Of a stretch of 64,000 nt of DNA, positions 26,857 through 36,286 are shown one piece after another (the first letter of the stretch is position 1; every line of letters begins with the position of its first letter). The notes under the pieces are model-generated. The model was not told where the DNA came from. It worked only from the letters and a program-made list of their open reading frames with translations, and did no database searches. Source of the DNA: Natronospira proteinivora. GTDB taxonomy: Bacteria > Pseudomonadota > Gammaproteobacteria > Natronospirales > Natronospiraceae. The stretch lies in the NCBI RefSeq assembly GCF_024170465.1, contig NZ_JALJYF010000002.1, forward strand, positions 1 to 64,000, read 5' to 3'. Both the position numbers and the translations under genes were made by a program.

Positions 26857-27812
26857 AATCGCAGCCCAAGCCAAGTGGACAGCCAAGGCATCAAGAGCAC
26901 GCTCCCCAAGGCGACCACAATATAGACCCACCATTCACCATCCCGGGACACTTCATCGGGGGTACGCGGACGCATGAGTTCATGTGCCAGCACCGGCAGA
27001 GCAATCAGGGAAAATCCGAAAAGGCTGTCGCCAAAACCATGATAATCCCCATGAACCGCATAGGTGATAATCACTGCGTTGGACAGACAGAATCCAGCTG
27101 CGGCCTTGGCATCATTGATTCTGTGGTCGCGGACAATGCGATCAGCGAAGTTGGCCTTTTCCCGGCGAATCCACAACCACTGAGTCAGGGCCAGGATGGT
27201 CCAGCCCATGAGGAAGAACCAGGGGGTAATCCACCAGCCATCTTCATACCCCGGTAGCACCTCGAAGATACTGCCGTACTCCAGGGATTCCGCCGTCATG
27301 GATCCCCACATGGCCCCACCAAAAATCATCCCCGTGGCTAGAGTGAAGGCCGCAATAAAAATGGCGGCGGCCAGGTTCTTGCGCTCGTAGACATCAATAC
27401 GCAGGCGGGGACCGAAAAATTCGGCCCATAACTGGCCAAAGAATTTGATGGCGGCAAAAGCCATCAGGGCATAAAGCACCGTCCAGATGCCGGTAATGGT
27501 GGGGTCTGCGTGCAGAGAGAGTACGTAAGCGCACCAAAGAACGCTGGCGATGACCCCCAAGCGAGCAAGACCAATAGCAGAATTTTTGTGCCAATAGAGG
27601 TGATGCAAGCGTCCGACCCGGCTCCATGACAGGCCGTAGAAACTGGTCACCAACGCCACACCAAAAACAAACCCCGTGTCCTGCCAAAAAACATCCGCTT
27701 CATAAAAAAACAATGCGGTAAAAAAACCCACCACAGCCGAAGCGAAAATAATCCGAGCGGCCCGCAGACCAGCAGAATTGGTAGTGATCAAGGTTCCCCC
27801 AAAGACTCCCAT
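26853..27812 (-). CDS. Polytopic membrane protein resembling DUF350 repeats
   Basis: 319 residues with about eight hydrophobic helices. Four segments start with Asn followed by small residues and a helix: N12-SAGLRAARIIFA, N77-SAIGLARLGVIA, N146-LAAAIFIAAFTL and N233-DAKAAAGFCLSN. This resembles the NxAxA helix starts of DUF350 proteins such as E. coli YjfL, which is encoded near the GspS paralogue YjfC. The match is by eye only. There is no catalytic motif. Transport of, or a membrane platform for, the ligated product is possible. It lies 15 bp after the agmatine deiminase gene and overlaps the ligase gene (ATGA). Confidence 0.75.
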   Translation of the reverse strand: MGVFGGTLITTNSAGLRAARIIFASAVVGFFTALFFYEADVFWQDTGFVFGVALVTSFYGLSWSRVGRLHHLYWHKNSAIGLARLGVIASVLWCAYVLSLHADPTITGIWTVLYALMAFAAIKFFGQLWAEFFGPRLRIDVYERKNLAAAIFIAAFTLATGMIFGGAMWGSMTAESLEYGSIFEVLPGYEDGWWITPWFFLMGWTILALTQWLWIRREKANFADRIVRDHRINDAKAAAGFCLSNAVIITYAVHGDYHGFGDSLFGFSLIALPVLAHELMRPRTPDEVSRDGEWWVYIVVALGSVLLMPWLSTWLGLRL

Positions 27813-27827
27813 CGCAATGCTTTCCCG

Positions 27828-28859
27828 CTACCATAGCAGAGGCTGAGCAAGGCAGTGAATGGCCCCGCCCTGGGCCAACACGGCACGAGCATCCAACCCG
27901 ACCACTTGCCGATCCGGGAACAAGTCCTGCATTACGCCGATGGCCTGCTGATCACTCGCCTGGCCAAATGCGGGCAGCAATACCCGATCAGCGGCAAGAT
28001 AAAAATTGGCATAGCTGGCTGGTTGGTGACGCCCCTGGATCCGTACCGGCTCGGGTACCGGCAAAGCAATCACCTCCAGGCCAGCCGCCGACAGGCGTCG
28101 ATGGGCTTCAGCCAAAGTATCCGCATCCGGGTGACCAGACGGCACGTCCGGGCCCGGGCACACCACCTGCCCGGGCGCCACGAAACGAGCCAGATTGTCC
28201 ACATGACCATCCGTGTCATCCCCTGTGAGCCCCGAGCCCAGCCAGTGAATGTGGCGGGCTCCGAAGTAGTGCCCCAGGCCGGCCTCCAGTTCAGACCGCC
28301 CCGGATTCTCTCGATTAGGATCAAGCAGTACCGATTCGGTGGTCAGCAAATGCCCGCAGCCATCACAATCCACCGCCCCACCCTCTACGCGGAACGGCAG
28401 AGGCAACCGCCGTCGATGCCAGCGCCTAGCCAGCATCAGAGGGATCAGGCTGTCCAGGCCGTGGGGATACTTCTCGCCCCAGGCATTGAAGTGGCCATCC
28501 AGCAGCACGGCTTCGGGGGCATCACCGCTTGTCCGCCAAGCCCCGATGGGCCCGGCATCCCGCATCCAGATGTCATTGGTCGGCAACGGCAATAATGTCA
28601 GGCTTTCCCTGTCCTCTCCTCCCAGGAGGCGAGCAATAGTCGACTGTTCATCCGGTGATACCAAAATGGTCACCGGCTCCACCTCCCGCAGTAAACGCTG
28701 CAGGTGAACAAAAGTATCCTGCACCGCCGGATACAGCCCGGACCAGGCCTGATCCACCTGCGGCCAAGCCAACAAGGTCCCCGCTCGCGGTTCCCATTCC
28801 GCCGGCACCCGGTACTCGAATTCCCCCTCAACCTCCGGCATCCGCGTCCCTCTGCCCAT
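27828..28859 (-). CDS. aguA: Agmatine deiminase (peptidyl-arginine deiminase family)
   Basis: About 343 residues from the ATG at 28859, which has GGGAGG ten bases upstream; ATG 28841 (MPEVEGEF) is an alternative. Family motifs: TNDIWMRDAGPIG near residue 100, RVEGGAVDCDG near 163, GDDTDGHVDN near 222 and the catalytic Cys in AQGGAIHCLAQ near the C-terminus. The enzyme hydrolyses agmatine to N-carbamoylputrescine and ammonia. No N-carbamoylputrescine amidase (aguB) is found in the window. It is the first gene of the polyamine-related operon, with a TATAAT -10 at 28915-28920. Confidence 0.92.
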   Translation of the reverse strand: MGRGTRMPEVEGEFEYRVPAEWEPRAGTLLAWPQVDQAWSGLYPAVQDTFVHLQRLLREVEPVTILVSPDEQSTIARLLGGEDRESLTLLPLPTNDIWMRDAGPIGAWRTSGDAPEAVLLDGHFNAWGEKYPHGLDSLIPLMLARRWHRRRLPLPFRVEGGAVDCDGCGHLLTTESVLLDPNRENPGRSELEAGLGHYFGARHIHWLGSGLTGDDTDGHVDNLARFVAPGQVVCPGPDVPSGHPDADTLAEAHRRLSAAGLEVIALPVPEPVRIQGRHQPASYANFYLAADRVLLPAFGQASDQQAIGVMQDLFPDRQVVGLDARAVLAQGGAIHCLAQPLLW

Positions 28860-28914
28860 TGTCAGCAAACCTCCCAACACCCCATTCACACTCGTAATTG
28901 GCACCAAGCCGAGG

Positions 28915-28920
28915 ATTATA
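28915..28920 (-). promoter_or_regulatory. Likely -10 element for the aguA operon
   Basis: A perfect TATAAT on the minus strand, with a predicted start near 28908 and a leader of about 48 nt. No good -35 hexamer is seen, so an activator may be needed. Confidence 0.5.
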
Positions 28921-28932
28921 AATGCCCAGGAC

Positions 28933-28961
28933 CTGAAATAAGTCCGGGTCTCCGTTAAAAT
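28933..28961 (+). promoter_or_regulatory. Possible sigma70 promoter of the ETF-QO gene
   Basis: CTGAAA (28933-28938) is separated by 17 bp from TAAAAT (28956-28961), divergent from the aguA promoter. Match is moderate. Confidence 0.45.
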
Positions 28962-29026
28962 CAGGGCCTTGTCTCCGGCTCCGGTCCGTCCGGGACGCTC
29001 GATTTCCAGTCCAGCAAGGGGTTCGC

Positions 29027-30628
29027 ATGTCCGAAGAACGCGATGTGATGGAATATGATGTGGTGGTGGTGGGCGCGGGGCCCTCGGGACTGGCTTTCGC
29101 CCTTCGATTGCGCCAGCTCGATGCGGATGCCAGCATCTGCATCCTGGAGAAAGGCGGCGAAATCGGCACCCACAGCCTCTCGGGCGCCGTGATGGAGCCC
29201 GGCCCCCTGGATGCCCTCTGGCCGGATTGGCGGGACAACAAACCGGAGGTTTGTGTCCCCGCCGGCAAGGATGAATTCCTCTTTCTCAGCCGGGACAAGG
29301 CCCGCCGCCTGCCCACCCCGCCCCAGATGAAGAACCACGGCAATTTCATCATCTCCCTGGGCGCACTCAATCGCCGTCTGGCCGAGCAGGCCGAAGCCAA
29401 TGAAATCGACGTCTTCCCCGGCTTTCCCGCCGCCGAGGCACTGTTCCACGAGAATGGCGGAGTCAAGGGAGTGCGCTGTGGCGACATGGGGCTCCAGTCC
29501 GATGGCAGTCCCGGTCCCAATTACGCCCCGGGCGTGGACATCCATGCCAAGCTGACAGTACTGGCCGAAGGCTGCCGGGGCAGTGTTTCCAAGACACTAA
29601 TTCAGAAGTTCGAACTGGACAAGAACGCCTCCCCGCAAACCTATGGCCTGGGGCTGAAGGAACTCTGGCAGTTGCCGGAAGGCCGGGGGGAGCCCGGCAA
29701 GATTCAGCACACCCAGGGCTGGCCACTGGACAACAACACCTACGGCGGTGCCTTCGTCTATCACCTGGAGAATGATCAGGTCTATATCGGTTTTGTGGTG
29801 GGGCTGGATTACCAAGATCCCCACTTCTCCCCCTTCGAGGCATTCCAACAATTCAAGCATCACCCGAAGATGCACAAGCTGTTGGAGGGCGGCGAGATCA
29901 TTTCCGGCGGTGCCCGCTCCCTGGTGGAAGGTGGCTGGCAGTCCCTGCCCACCATGGAAATGCCGGGCGCACTGCTGGTAGGGGATACCGCCGGGACCCT
30001 CAATGTGCCCAAGATCAAGGGCATCCACCAGGCCATCCGTTCCGGCATGGAAGCGGCCGAGCATTGGCATGAGAAGGGCGAGACCAGCGGCTTCGACGCC
30101 CGTTTCCGTGCCTCGTCCGGTGGCCAGGAGTTGAAGAAGGTCCGCAATATCCGTCCGGGCTTCAACAAGGGGCTGTGGCGGGGGCTGTTCACCGCCGCCG
30201 TGGAGACCGCCACCCTGGGCAAGCTGCCCCGCACCCTGCCCAACCATGCCGACCACGCCGTCCTCAAGCGCCTGGACGAACAGGAAACGGTGGAGCGTCA
30301 CTGGGTGGAACGGGATCTGCCACCCCGGGATCGCCTGGCTTCCGTCTTCCATGCCGCCACCGCCCACGATGAAAGCCAACCGGTGCATCTCAAGGTTCGT
30401 GACCCGGATATCTGCGTGACCCGTTGCGCGGAGGAGTTCGGTAACCCCTGTACCGAGTTCTGTCCGGCCAATGTTTATGAAATGGTCGAAGAAGACGGCA
30501 ACAAGCGCTTGCAGATCAACGCCGCCAACTGCGTGCACTGCAAGGCCTGTGACATCAAGGACCCCTATCAGATCATCGACTGGGTGACGCCGGAAGGCGG
30601 CTCGGGGCCGAATTATCAGAATTTATAG
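29027..30628 (+). CDS. Electron transfer flavoprotein-ubiquinone oxidoreductase
   Basis: 533 residues. The N-terminal FAD-binding motif is VVVVGAGPSGLAFA near residue 12. Characteristic segments GAVMEPGPLDAL and GDTAGTLNVPKIKGIHQAI follow, and a C-terminal 4Fe-4S cluster domain has Cys residues in CTEFCP and CVHCKACDIKDP. It moves electrons from reduced ETF to ubiquinone at the inner membrane, connecting acyl-CoA and amino-acid oxidation to respiration. etfB and etfA follow in the same direction, separated by heptad hairpin element B, which starts at the base after the stop codon. Confidence 0.97.
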   Translation: MSEERDVMEYDVVVVGAGPSGLAFALRLRQLDADASICILEKGGEIGTHSLSGAVMEPGPLDALWPDWRDNKPEVCVPAGKDEFLFLSRDKARRLPTPPQMKNHGNFIISLGALNRRLAEQAEANEIDVFPGFPAAEALFHENGGVKGVRCGDMGLQSDGSPGPNYAPGVDIHAKLTVLAEGCRGSVSKTLIQKFELDKNASPQTYGLGLKELWQLPEGRGEPGKIQHTQGWPLDNNTYGGAFVYHLENDQVYIGFVVGLDYQDPHFSPFEAFQQFKHHPKMHKLLEGGEIISGGARSLVEGGWQSLPTMEMPGALLVGDTAGTLNVPKIKGIHQAIRSGMEAAEHWHEKGETSGFDARFRASSGGQELKKVRNIRPGFNKGLWRGLFTAAVETATLGKLPRTLPNHADHAVLKRLDEQETVERHWVERDLPPRDRLASVFHAATAHDESQPVHLKVRDPDICVTRCAEEFGNPCTEFCPANVYEMVEEDGNKRLQINAANCVHCKACDIKDPYQIIDWVTPEGGSGPNYQNL

Positions 30629-30814
30629 AAGCTACAAGCTACAAGCTACAAGCTACAAGCTACAAGCTACAAGCTACAAGCTACAAGCTACAAGCAGTTG
30701 GGCCACAACAATGACCAAGTTCCAAACAAATGGCACTTGCGATTTACCTAGCGACAGCCAAGCACTTTCCGTCGGGAAAGACTGCTTGTAGCTTGAAGCT
30801 TGTGGCTTGCAGCT
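30629..30814. repeat. Heptad hairpin element B
   Basis: The left arm (30629-30695) is nine perfect tandem copies of AAGCTAC plus AAGC. The right arm (30784-30814) is GCTTGTAGCTTGAAGCTTGT and on, complementary heptads in inverted orientation. The 88 bp between are unrelated to the other copies. The element starts at the first base after the ETF-QO stop codon. Confidence 0.92.
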
Positions 30815-30861
30815 CGTTCGAAAAAAAACCGTAAAACTGAACCATAACGAGGACCGACTTA

Positions 30862-31608
30862 ATGAAAATCCTGGTTCCCATAAAACGAACCATCGACTAC
30901 AACATCAAGGCCAAGGTCAATCGCGATGGCTCGGGGGTTGTCACCGATGGGGTGAAGATGAGTATCAACCCCTTCGATGAAATTGCCCTGGAGGAAGCGC
31001 TCCGCATCAAGGAGCGGGGCGAGGCCGAAGAAGTCATTGCCGTGACCATCGGTGTCAGCGGGGCCCAGCAGCAGCTGCGCACTGCGCTGGCCATGGGCGC
31101 CGACCGAGCGGTGCATGTGGAGACCGATGAACTGATTCAGCCACCCCAGGCCGCCCGCATTCTGCTCAAGATCCGAGAAGAGGAAGGCACGGATCTGGTG
31201 ATCATGGGCAAGCAGGCCATTGATGACGACGCCAACCAGACCGGTCAGATGCTAGCCGCCCTCTGGGAGCGCCCCCAGGCCACTTTCACCTCCAAACTGG
31301 AATTCAAGGATGGCTGGCTCAAGGCCACCCGGGAAGTGGATGCCGGGCTGGAGACCATCGAGGTGGAACTGCCGGCCGTGGTCACCACCGACCTGCGGCT
31401 GAATGAGCCGCGTTTTGTGAAGATGCCGGACATCATGAAGGCCAAGCGCAAGCCGCTGGACAGCAAGACACTGGATGAAATGGGCCTGGACATGCCCCCG
31501 GTGCTGGAGGTTCAGACCCACGAGCCGCCCCCCGAGCGCAAGGGCGGTCACAAGGTGGAATCCGTGGATGAGCTGGTGAGTGAACTGAAAGAACGGGGGG
31601 TGTTGTAA
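30862..31608 (+). CDS. etfB: Electron transfer flavoprotein beta subunit
   Basis: 248 residues, typical of EtfB, beginning [16 protein letters not shown]. The signature [18 protein letters not shown] near residue 115 binds AMP in this family. It forms a heterodimer with EtfA in the cytoplasm and collects electrons from acyl-CoA dehydrogenases. The stop codon overlaps the etfA start (TAATG). Confidence 0.96.
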   Translation: MKILVPIKRTIDYNIKAKVNRDGSGVVTDGVKMSINPFDEIALEEALRIKERGEAEEVIAVTIGVSGAQQQLRTALAMGADRAVHVETDELIQPPQAARILLKIREEEGTDLVIMGKQAIDDDANQTGQMLAALWERPQATFTSKLEFKDGWLKATREVDAGLETIEVELPAVVTTDLRLNEPRFVKMPDIMKAKRKPLDSKTLDEMGLDMPPVLEVQTHEPPPERKGGHKVESVDELVSELKERGVL

Positions 31609-32546
31609 TGAGTCGCACACTGCTGATAGCCGAACATGATGGCAAGAACCTGAATCCCTCCACCGCCAAGGCAGTGACCGGTGCCCTGGCCGTGGGTCAT
31701 CCGGTGGACATTGCCGTCTTTGCCGACGATGCGGCGGCCATTGCCGAACAAGCCGCCAAGCTGTCCGGCGTGGAAACCGTCATCAAGGTGGAGCGGCCGG
31801 AGAACAAGCATCTGCTGGCCGCCACGCTGGCCCCGCAAATCCAGGCCCTGGCAGAAGGCTATAGTCATGTTTTCATGCCCTCCACCACCTTCGGCAAGGA
31901 TGTGATGCCCCGGGCGGCGGCCCTGCTGAATTCGCCCCAGGTGAGTGACATCATGGAAGTGCTGGGTAGCCACCAGTTCAAGCGGCCCATCTACGCCAAC
32001 AATGTGATTGTCACCGTCACCGCGCCTGAACAGGCCACGGTGACCGGCACCATCCGCACGGCCTCCTTCAAGGATGCCAAGGCGGAGGGCAAGGCCGAGG
32101 TCAGTGACAAGACCCTGGATGTGAGCCTGCCGGAACACACCCGCTTTTTGGACCTGGAAGTACACAAGAGCGATCGACCGGACCTGCAATCGGCTCAGCG
32201 GGTAGTCTCCGGTGGCCGGGGCGTGGGCAACCAGGAGAACTTCGAGATCATCTACCGCATCGCCGATAAGCTGGGCGCCGGTGTGGGCGCCTCAAGGGCG
32301 GCAGTGGATGCCGGCTTTGTGCCCAATGACATGCAGGTGGGTCAGACCGGTAAGATCGTGGCCCCGGAACTGTATATGTGCTTCGGTATCTCCGGCGCGA
32401 TCCAGCATGTCACCGGCATCAAGGATGCGGGCACCATCGTGGCGGTAAACAAGGACCCGGATGCGCCGATCTTCGAGATTGCGGATATTGGCCTGGTGGG
32501 CGACCTGTTTGAGATTATTCCGGAGCTGGAAAAAGCACTGGACTAA
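31608..32546 (+). CDS. etfA: Electron transfer flavoprotein alpha subunit
   Basis: 312 residues. The C-terminal FAD domain is clear: VVSGGRGVG near residue 200, GQTGKIVAPELYMCFGISGA near 247 and IQHVTGIKDAGTIVAVNKD near 267. It holds the FAD of ETF and passes electrons to ETF-QO, encoded just upstream. It overlaps etfB by one base. Confidence 0.96.
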   Translation: MSRTLLIAEHDGKNLNPSTAKAVTGALAVGHPVDIAVFADDAAAIAEQAAKLSGVETVIKVERPENKHLLAATLAPQIQALAEGYSHVFMPSTTFGKDVMPRAAALLNSPQVSDIMEVLGSHQFKRPIYANNVIVTVTAPEQATVTGTIRTASFKDAKAEGKAEVSDKTLDVSLPEHTRFLDLEVHKSDRPDLQSAQRVVSGGRGVGNQENFEIIYRIADKLGAGVGASRAAVDAGFVPNDMQVGQTGKIVAPELYMCFGISGAIQHVTGIKDAGTIVAVNKDPDAPIFEIADIGLVGDLFEIIPELEKALD

Positions 32547-32657
32547 GGTCCAGTGGGTCAGGTCTTTAATTTTTTGCAAGGTGACGGACTTGGCCCTGAC
32601 CTTCGCGTTCCGTTGTTTGAGCCGTGCTGATTGCTCATTAGATCAAGGATTTTGACC

Positions 32658-34616
32658 ATGACAGACCCGAAACCCGTCTGGCAACCCAGCGAAGACCGCA
32701 TTGCCGAGACCAATATGGCCCGTTTCATGGACCATGTACGGTTGGAATATGATGCGGATGTGGAAAACTATGCTGGACTTTATCGTTGGTCGGTGGAGAA
32801 TTCAGAACAGTTTTGGCCGGCGGTCTGGGCCTTCTGTGGCATCAAGGCCTCCCAGCCTTGGGATGAGGTGTTTCTGCCCGGCGAGCACATGATGGAATCC
32901 CGCTGGTTCAAAGGCAGCCGCTTGAACTTTGCAGAGAATCTGCTGCGTTTTCGTGATGATCACACTGCCATCATCTTCCGGGATGAACAGGGTCATCAGC
33001 GGACACTGAGCTATCGGGAATTGCATGAGGAAGTCTCTAGACTGGCCAAGGGACTGAAGGCCGCCGGTGTCGGTGTCGGGGATCGAGTGGCCGGCTATAT
33101 GCCCCATCTGCCGGAAACCATCGTCGGTATGTTGGCAGCCACCAGCATTGGGGCCATCTGGTCCTCCTGCTCTCAGGACTTCGGAGTCAGTGGCCTGCTG
33201 GATCGCTTCGGCCAGATCGAGCCCAAGGTACTGATTACTGCCGATGGCTACTGGTACAACGGCAAGGAAATCCATGCCCTGCCCCGAGTCGAAGAAGCCA
33301 TGGCTTCCCTGCCATCGGTGGAACAGGTGGTGGTGGTACCGAATCTGTCTGACAAACCCGACATCTCGAGTCTGACAAATGCCAGCCTGCTGAGCGATTT
33401 TGCCGCCGAGTCAGGAGGTGAAATCGAGTTTGAACAACTGCCCTTCAATCACCCGATCTATATCCTTTTCTCTTCCGGGACCACCGGCAAGCCCAAATGT
33501 ATTGTGCACGGTGCGGGGGGGACGCTGATCCAGCACCTCAAGGAGCTGGTCCTGCATACGGATCTCAAGCGGGAAGATCGCTTCTTCTATTTCACCACCT
33601 GTGGCTGGATGATGTGGAACTGGCTGGTCAGCGGTCTGGCCGTGGGCAGTACCGTGGTGCTTTATGACGGCTCCCCCTTCCATCCCGGACCGGCATCTTT
33701 GCTCAGACTCACCGAGGAGGAAGGCATTACCGTCTTCGGCGCCTCCGCCAAGTACTTCTCGGCCCTGGAAAAGGCCGGAAAGGAGCCAGCCCGCGACCAC
33801 GACATGAGCAGTCTGAAGGCCATTCTTTCCACCGGCTCCCCCCTGCTCCCGGAGAACTACGACTATATCTACCAGCGCATGAACAGTGATATTTGCCTGG
33901 CTTCCATCTCCGGGGGGACGGATATCGTATCCTGCTTTGTGTTGGGCAATCCCACCTTGCCGGTCTATCGGGGCGAGATTCAGTGCCGTGGCCTGGGTAT
34001 GGCGGTCGCCGTTTTCGATGACGATGGCAAGCCGGTGCGCAATCAGAAGGGCGAGCTGGTCTGCACCCAGAGCTTCCCTGCCATGCCGGTCTACTTCTGG
34101 AATGACGAGGATGGCCGACGCTACTTCAACGCCTATTTCGATCGCTTCGACAATGTCTGGTGCCACGGCGACTACGCCGAGCTGACCGCCCGGGATACCA
34201 TGGTGATCTACGGTCGCTCGGATGCCGTTCTCAACCCGGGCGGGGTTCGCATCGGCACGGCGGAGATCTACCGCCAGGTGGAGAAACTGGATGAAGTGGT
34301 GGAATCCATCGCCGTGGGCCAGAACTGGAAGGAAGACCAGCGGGTTATTCTCTTCGTGGTCCTGAAGGAGCGAGTTGAGCTCAACGATGAGCTGGCAAAA
34401 CGCATTCGCAAGACCATTCGGGCCAATGCGACCCCGCGGCATGTACCGGCCAAGATACTCCAGGTACCGGAAATCCCACGAACGGTGAGCGGCAAGATCG
34501 TTGAGCTGGCCGTGCAGCAAGTCATCCACGGGGATACGGTGAAGAACAAGTCCGCCCTGGCCAACCCGGATGCACTGGTGCATTTCCAGAATCGACCCGA
34601 GCTCGAGCGTGACTGA
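32658..34616 (+). CDS. Acetoacetyl-CoA synthetase
   Basis: 652 residues from the ATG at 32658 ([13 protein letters not shown]), with AAGGA nine bases upstream; an ATG at 32631 lacks a comparable site. It is an adenylate-forming enzyme of the acetoacetate-CoA ligase type: [17 protein letters not shown] is the P-loop near residue 266, followed by [12 protein letters not shown], and [16 protein letters not shown] carries the C-terminal catalytic Lys. It activates acetoacetate, the end product of the tyrosine pathway encoded at 39128-43438, to acetoacetyl-CoA. It ends inside the start of zapE. Confidence 0.93.
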   Translation: MTDPKPVWQPSEDRIAETNMARFMDHVRLEYDADVENYAGLYRWSVENSEQFWPAVWAFCGIKASQPWDEVFLPGEHMMESRWFKGSRLNFAENLLRFRDDHTAIIFRDEQGHQRTLSYRELHEEVSRLAKGLKAAGVGVGDRVAGYMPHLPETIVGMLAATSIGAIWSSCSQDFGVSGLLDRFGQIEPKVLITADGYWYNGKEIHALPRVEEAMASLPSVEQVVVVPNLSDKPDISSLTNASLLSDFAAESGGEIEFEQLPFNHPIYILFSSGTTGKPKCIVHGAGGTLIQHLKELVLHTDLKREDRFFYFTTCGWMMWNWLVSGLAVGSTVVLYDGSPFHPGPASLLRLTEEEGITVFGASAKYFSALEKAGKEPARDHDMSSLKAILSTGSPLLPENYDYIYQRMNSDICLASISGGTDIVSCFVLGNPTLPVYRGEIQCRGLGMAVAVFDDDGKPVRNQKGELVCTQSFPAMPVYFWNDEDGRRYFNAYFDRFDNVWCHGDYAELTARDTMVIYGRSDAVLNPGGVRIGTAEIYRQVEKLDEVVESIAVGQNWKEDQRVILFVVLKERVELNDELAKRIRKTIRANATPRHVPAKILQVPEIPRTVSGKIVELAVQQVIHGDTVKNKSALANPDALVHFQNRPELERD

Positions 34617-35745
34617 AACGGCCGAAGCTAAAAGCAATCAGCAAAAGCTTCCCGGCGGGCCCCTGGCCCGCTGGGAGTCGGATCTTGCGGCCGGCTTTGT
34701 CCGGGACGAGGCTCAGGAAAAGGCCATTCATGCCCTGGAGGCGGTGTATCAGGCCCTGGTGAATCATCAACTCCCTTTGTGGGAACGATTCCGGGCCCGT
34801 ATGGGCTTGCCCCCCAGGCAGCGTGAACCGGTGGAAGGCCTCTACCTTTGGGGCGGGGTCGGACGCGGCAAAACCCATCTAATGGATCTGTTCTACGAGA
34901 GCCTGCCCTTCCGCGACAAACGACGCCAGCACTTCCATCGCTTCATGCGGGAAGCCCATCGAGGCCTGAAACGGCACGGCGACCGACAGGACCCCCTGGA
35001 GGCCGTAGCAGACGATGTAGCCAGGGAAACCCGGGTACTCTGTTTCGATGAGTTTTTCGTCTCGGACGTTGCGGATGCCATGATACTGGCCACGCTACTG
35101 GACGCCCTTTTCCGTCGCGGAGTCTGCCTGGTGGCTACCTCCAATATCCCACCCCAGGACCTGTATCGTGGCGGTTTGCAACGACAACGCTTCCTGCCGG
35201 CCATCGAGGCACTGGAACGGCATACGCGGGTCATGAATGTGGATGGCGGCGTGGACTATCGGCTCCGAGTACTGGAGAAGGCCGAGATCTATCACGCCCC
35301 CCTGGACGAGGCCGCAGACACCATCATGGCGGATACCTTCCAGCGGCTGGCCCCGGATGGTTACCAGGGAAATCTCAGCATCACCGTGGAAGGGCGTGAA
35401 ATTCCCGCCCGGGGAGAAGGGGATGGGGTGGCCTGGTTTGACTTCGAAACACTCTGTGAAGGACCACGCAGCCAGAATGATTACATTGAGCTGGCCCACG
35501 AATACCATACAATACTGCTGTCCCGCATACCGGTACTGAAGCGAGAGAGCGAAAATGCCGCCCGACGATTTATCGCCTTGGTGGATGAATTTTATGATCG
35601 TAATGTGAAACTGATTATCTCCGCCCAAGTACCGGCGGAGTCCCTGTATCAGGGCCGCAAGCTTGAATTCGAATTCCAGCGCACTCTCAGTCGCCTGGAA
35701 GAAATACAAACAAGGGAATACCTGGCCCTACCCCATCTTCCCTGA
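34609..35745 (+). CDS. zapE: Cell division protein ZapE (AFG1-like ATPase)
   Basis: About 378 residues if the GTG at 34609 is used, overlapping the synthetase stop by eight bases; an ATG at 34570 lies deep in the upstream gene. Walker A is GGVGRGKTHLMDLFY near residue 83, and a Walker B-like RVLCFDEFFVSDVADAM follows. ZapE is an AFG1/LACE1 family ATPase that acts on the Z ring during division under stress or low oxygen. It is followed closely by a small conserved gene. Confidence 0.93.
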   Translation: MTETAEAKSNQQKLPGGPLARWESDLAAGFVRDEAQEKAIHALEAVYQALVNHQLPLWERFRARMGLPPRQREPVEGLYLWGGVGRGKTHLMDLFYESLPFRDKRRQHFHRFMREAHRGLKRHGDRQDPLEAVADDVARETRVLCFDEFFVSDVADAMILATLLDALFRRGVCLVATSNIPPQDLYRGGLQRQRFLPAIEALERHTRVMNVDGGVDYRLRVLEKAEIYHAPLDEAADTIMADTFQRLAPDGYQGNLSITVEGREIPARGEGDGVAWFDFETLCEGPRSQNDYIELAHEYHTILLSRIPVLKRESENAARRFIALVDEFYDRNVKLIISAQVPAESLYQGRKLEFEFQRTLSRLEEIQTREYLALPHLP

Positions 35746-35763
35746 GTGGAGCGGAGAGATCGC

Positions 35764-36240
35764 ATGAGTGAAGAAGGCAAACCGAAAGACATGGAGCAAC
35801 TGCGGGCTTGGGTAGAAACGGTCTGCGAGGAGCTGGCCAAGCGCCTGGTGAGTCGAGGCATCATGGAGCAGCCCGTTCGGGTGGAAAGCCGGTGGGTATT
35901 ACCAGGAAAGGTTATTATCGGTGTGGCAGAAGAACGTCAAGCAGACCGTAAACGAATGTGGATCATTGGTGGTGATGCGGTCTTGCCCGATGCCGTCGAC
36001 ATCTCTGTGGCCCGCAATCCACGGGATGTAGCCCGTCATTTCTGCATGCGCTGGCAGCTTTCCGGGGCGCGGATGGCCACCACCGCTGAGAAAGAAGAAG
36101 GTGCACAGGGCATGATTGACTGGCAGGCTGTAGAAAAACGGCTGGAAAAACAGGCGGAGGCACTCCACCTTCTCGCGGAGGATGATCAAGCCTGGGATGA
36201 CATCAGAGATGAACCCGGGGCCGGGAAAAAGGCCAAATAA
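35764..36240 (+). CDS. Conserved protein, probably DUF4826 family
   Basis: 158 residues from the ATG at 35764, with GGAGAG upstream. Segments such as ESRWVLPGKVIIGVAEE, MWIIGGDAVLPDAVDI and ARNPRDVARHFCMRWQL resemble the DUF4826 family as I recall it, which has no known function. The C-terminal 40 residues are charged and predicted helical. There is no signal peptide or membrane segment. It follows zapE with an 18-bp gap and converges on fadE. Confidence 0.65.
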   Translation: MSEEGKPKDMEQLRAWVETVCEELAKRLVSRGIMEQPVRVESRWVLPGKVIIGVAEERQADRKRMWIIGGDAVLPDAVDISVARNPRDVARHFCMRWQLSGARMATTAEKEEGAQGMIDWQAVEKRLEKQAEALHLLAEDDQAWDDIRDEPGAGKKAK

Positions 36241-36245
36241 TGCTG

Positions 36246-36279
36246 GGCGCGGGTGAATGGCGCACCATCCACCCGCGCC
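36246..36279. terminator. Convergent hairpin between the DUF4826-like gene and fadE
   Basis: Arms GGCGCGGGTG (36246-36255) and CACCCGCGCC (36270-36279) pair perfectly in the 46-bp gap between two converging genes. There is no clear T-run on either side, so a terminator role is inferred from place. Confidence 0.45.
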
Positions 36280-36286
36280 GCCTGCA

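Noticed and set aside
30629-30814. CRISPR-like array in the ETF-QO/etfB gap
   Set aside because: The 7-bp units are directly tandem without spacers, and no cas genes are near.
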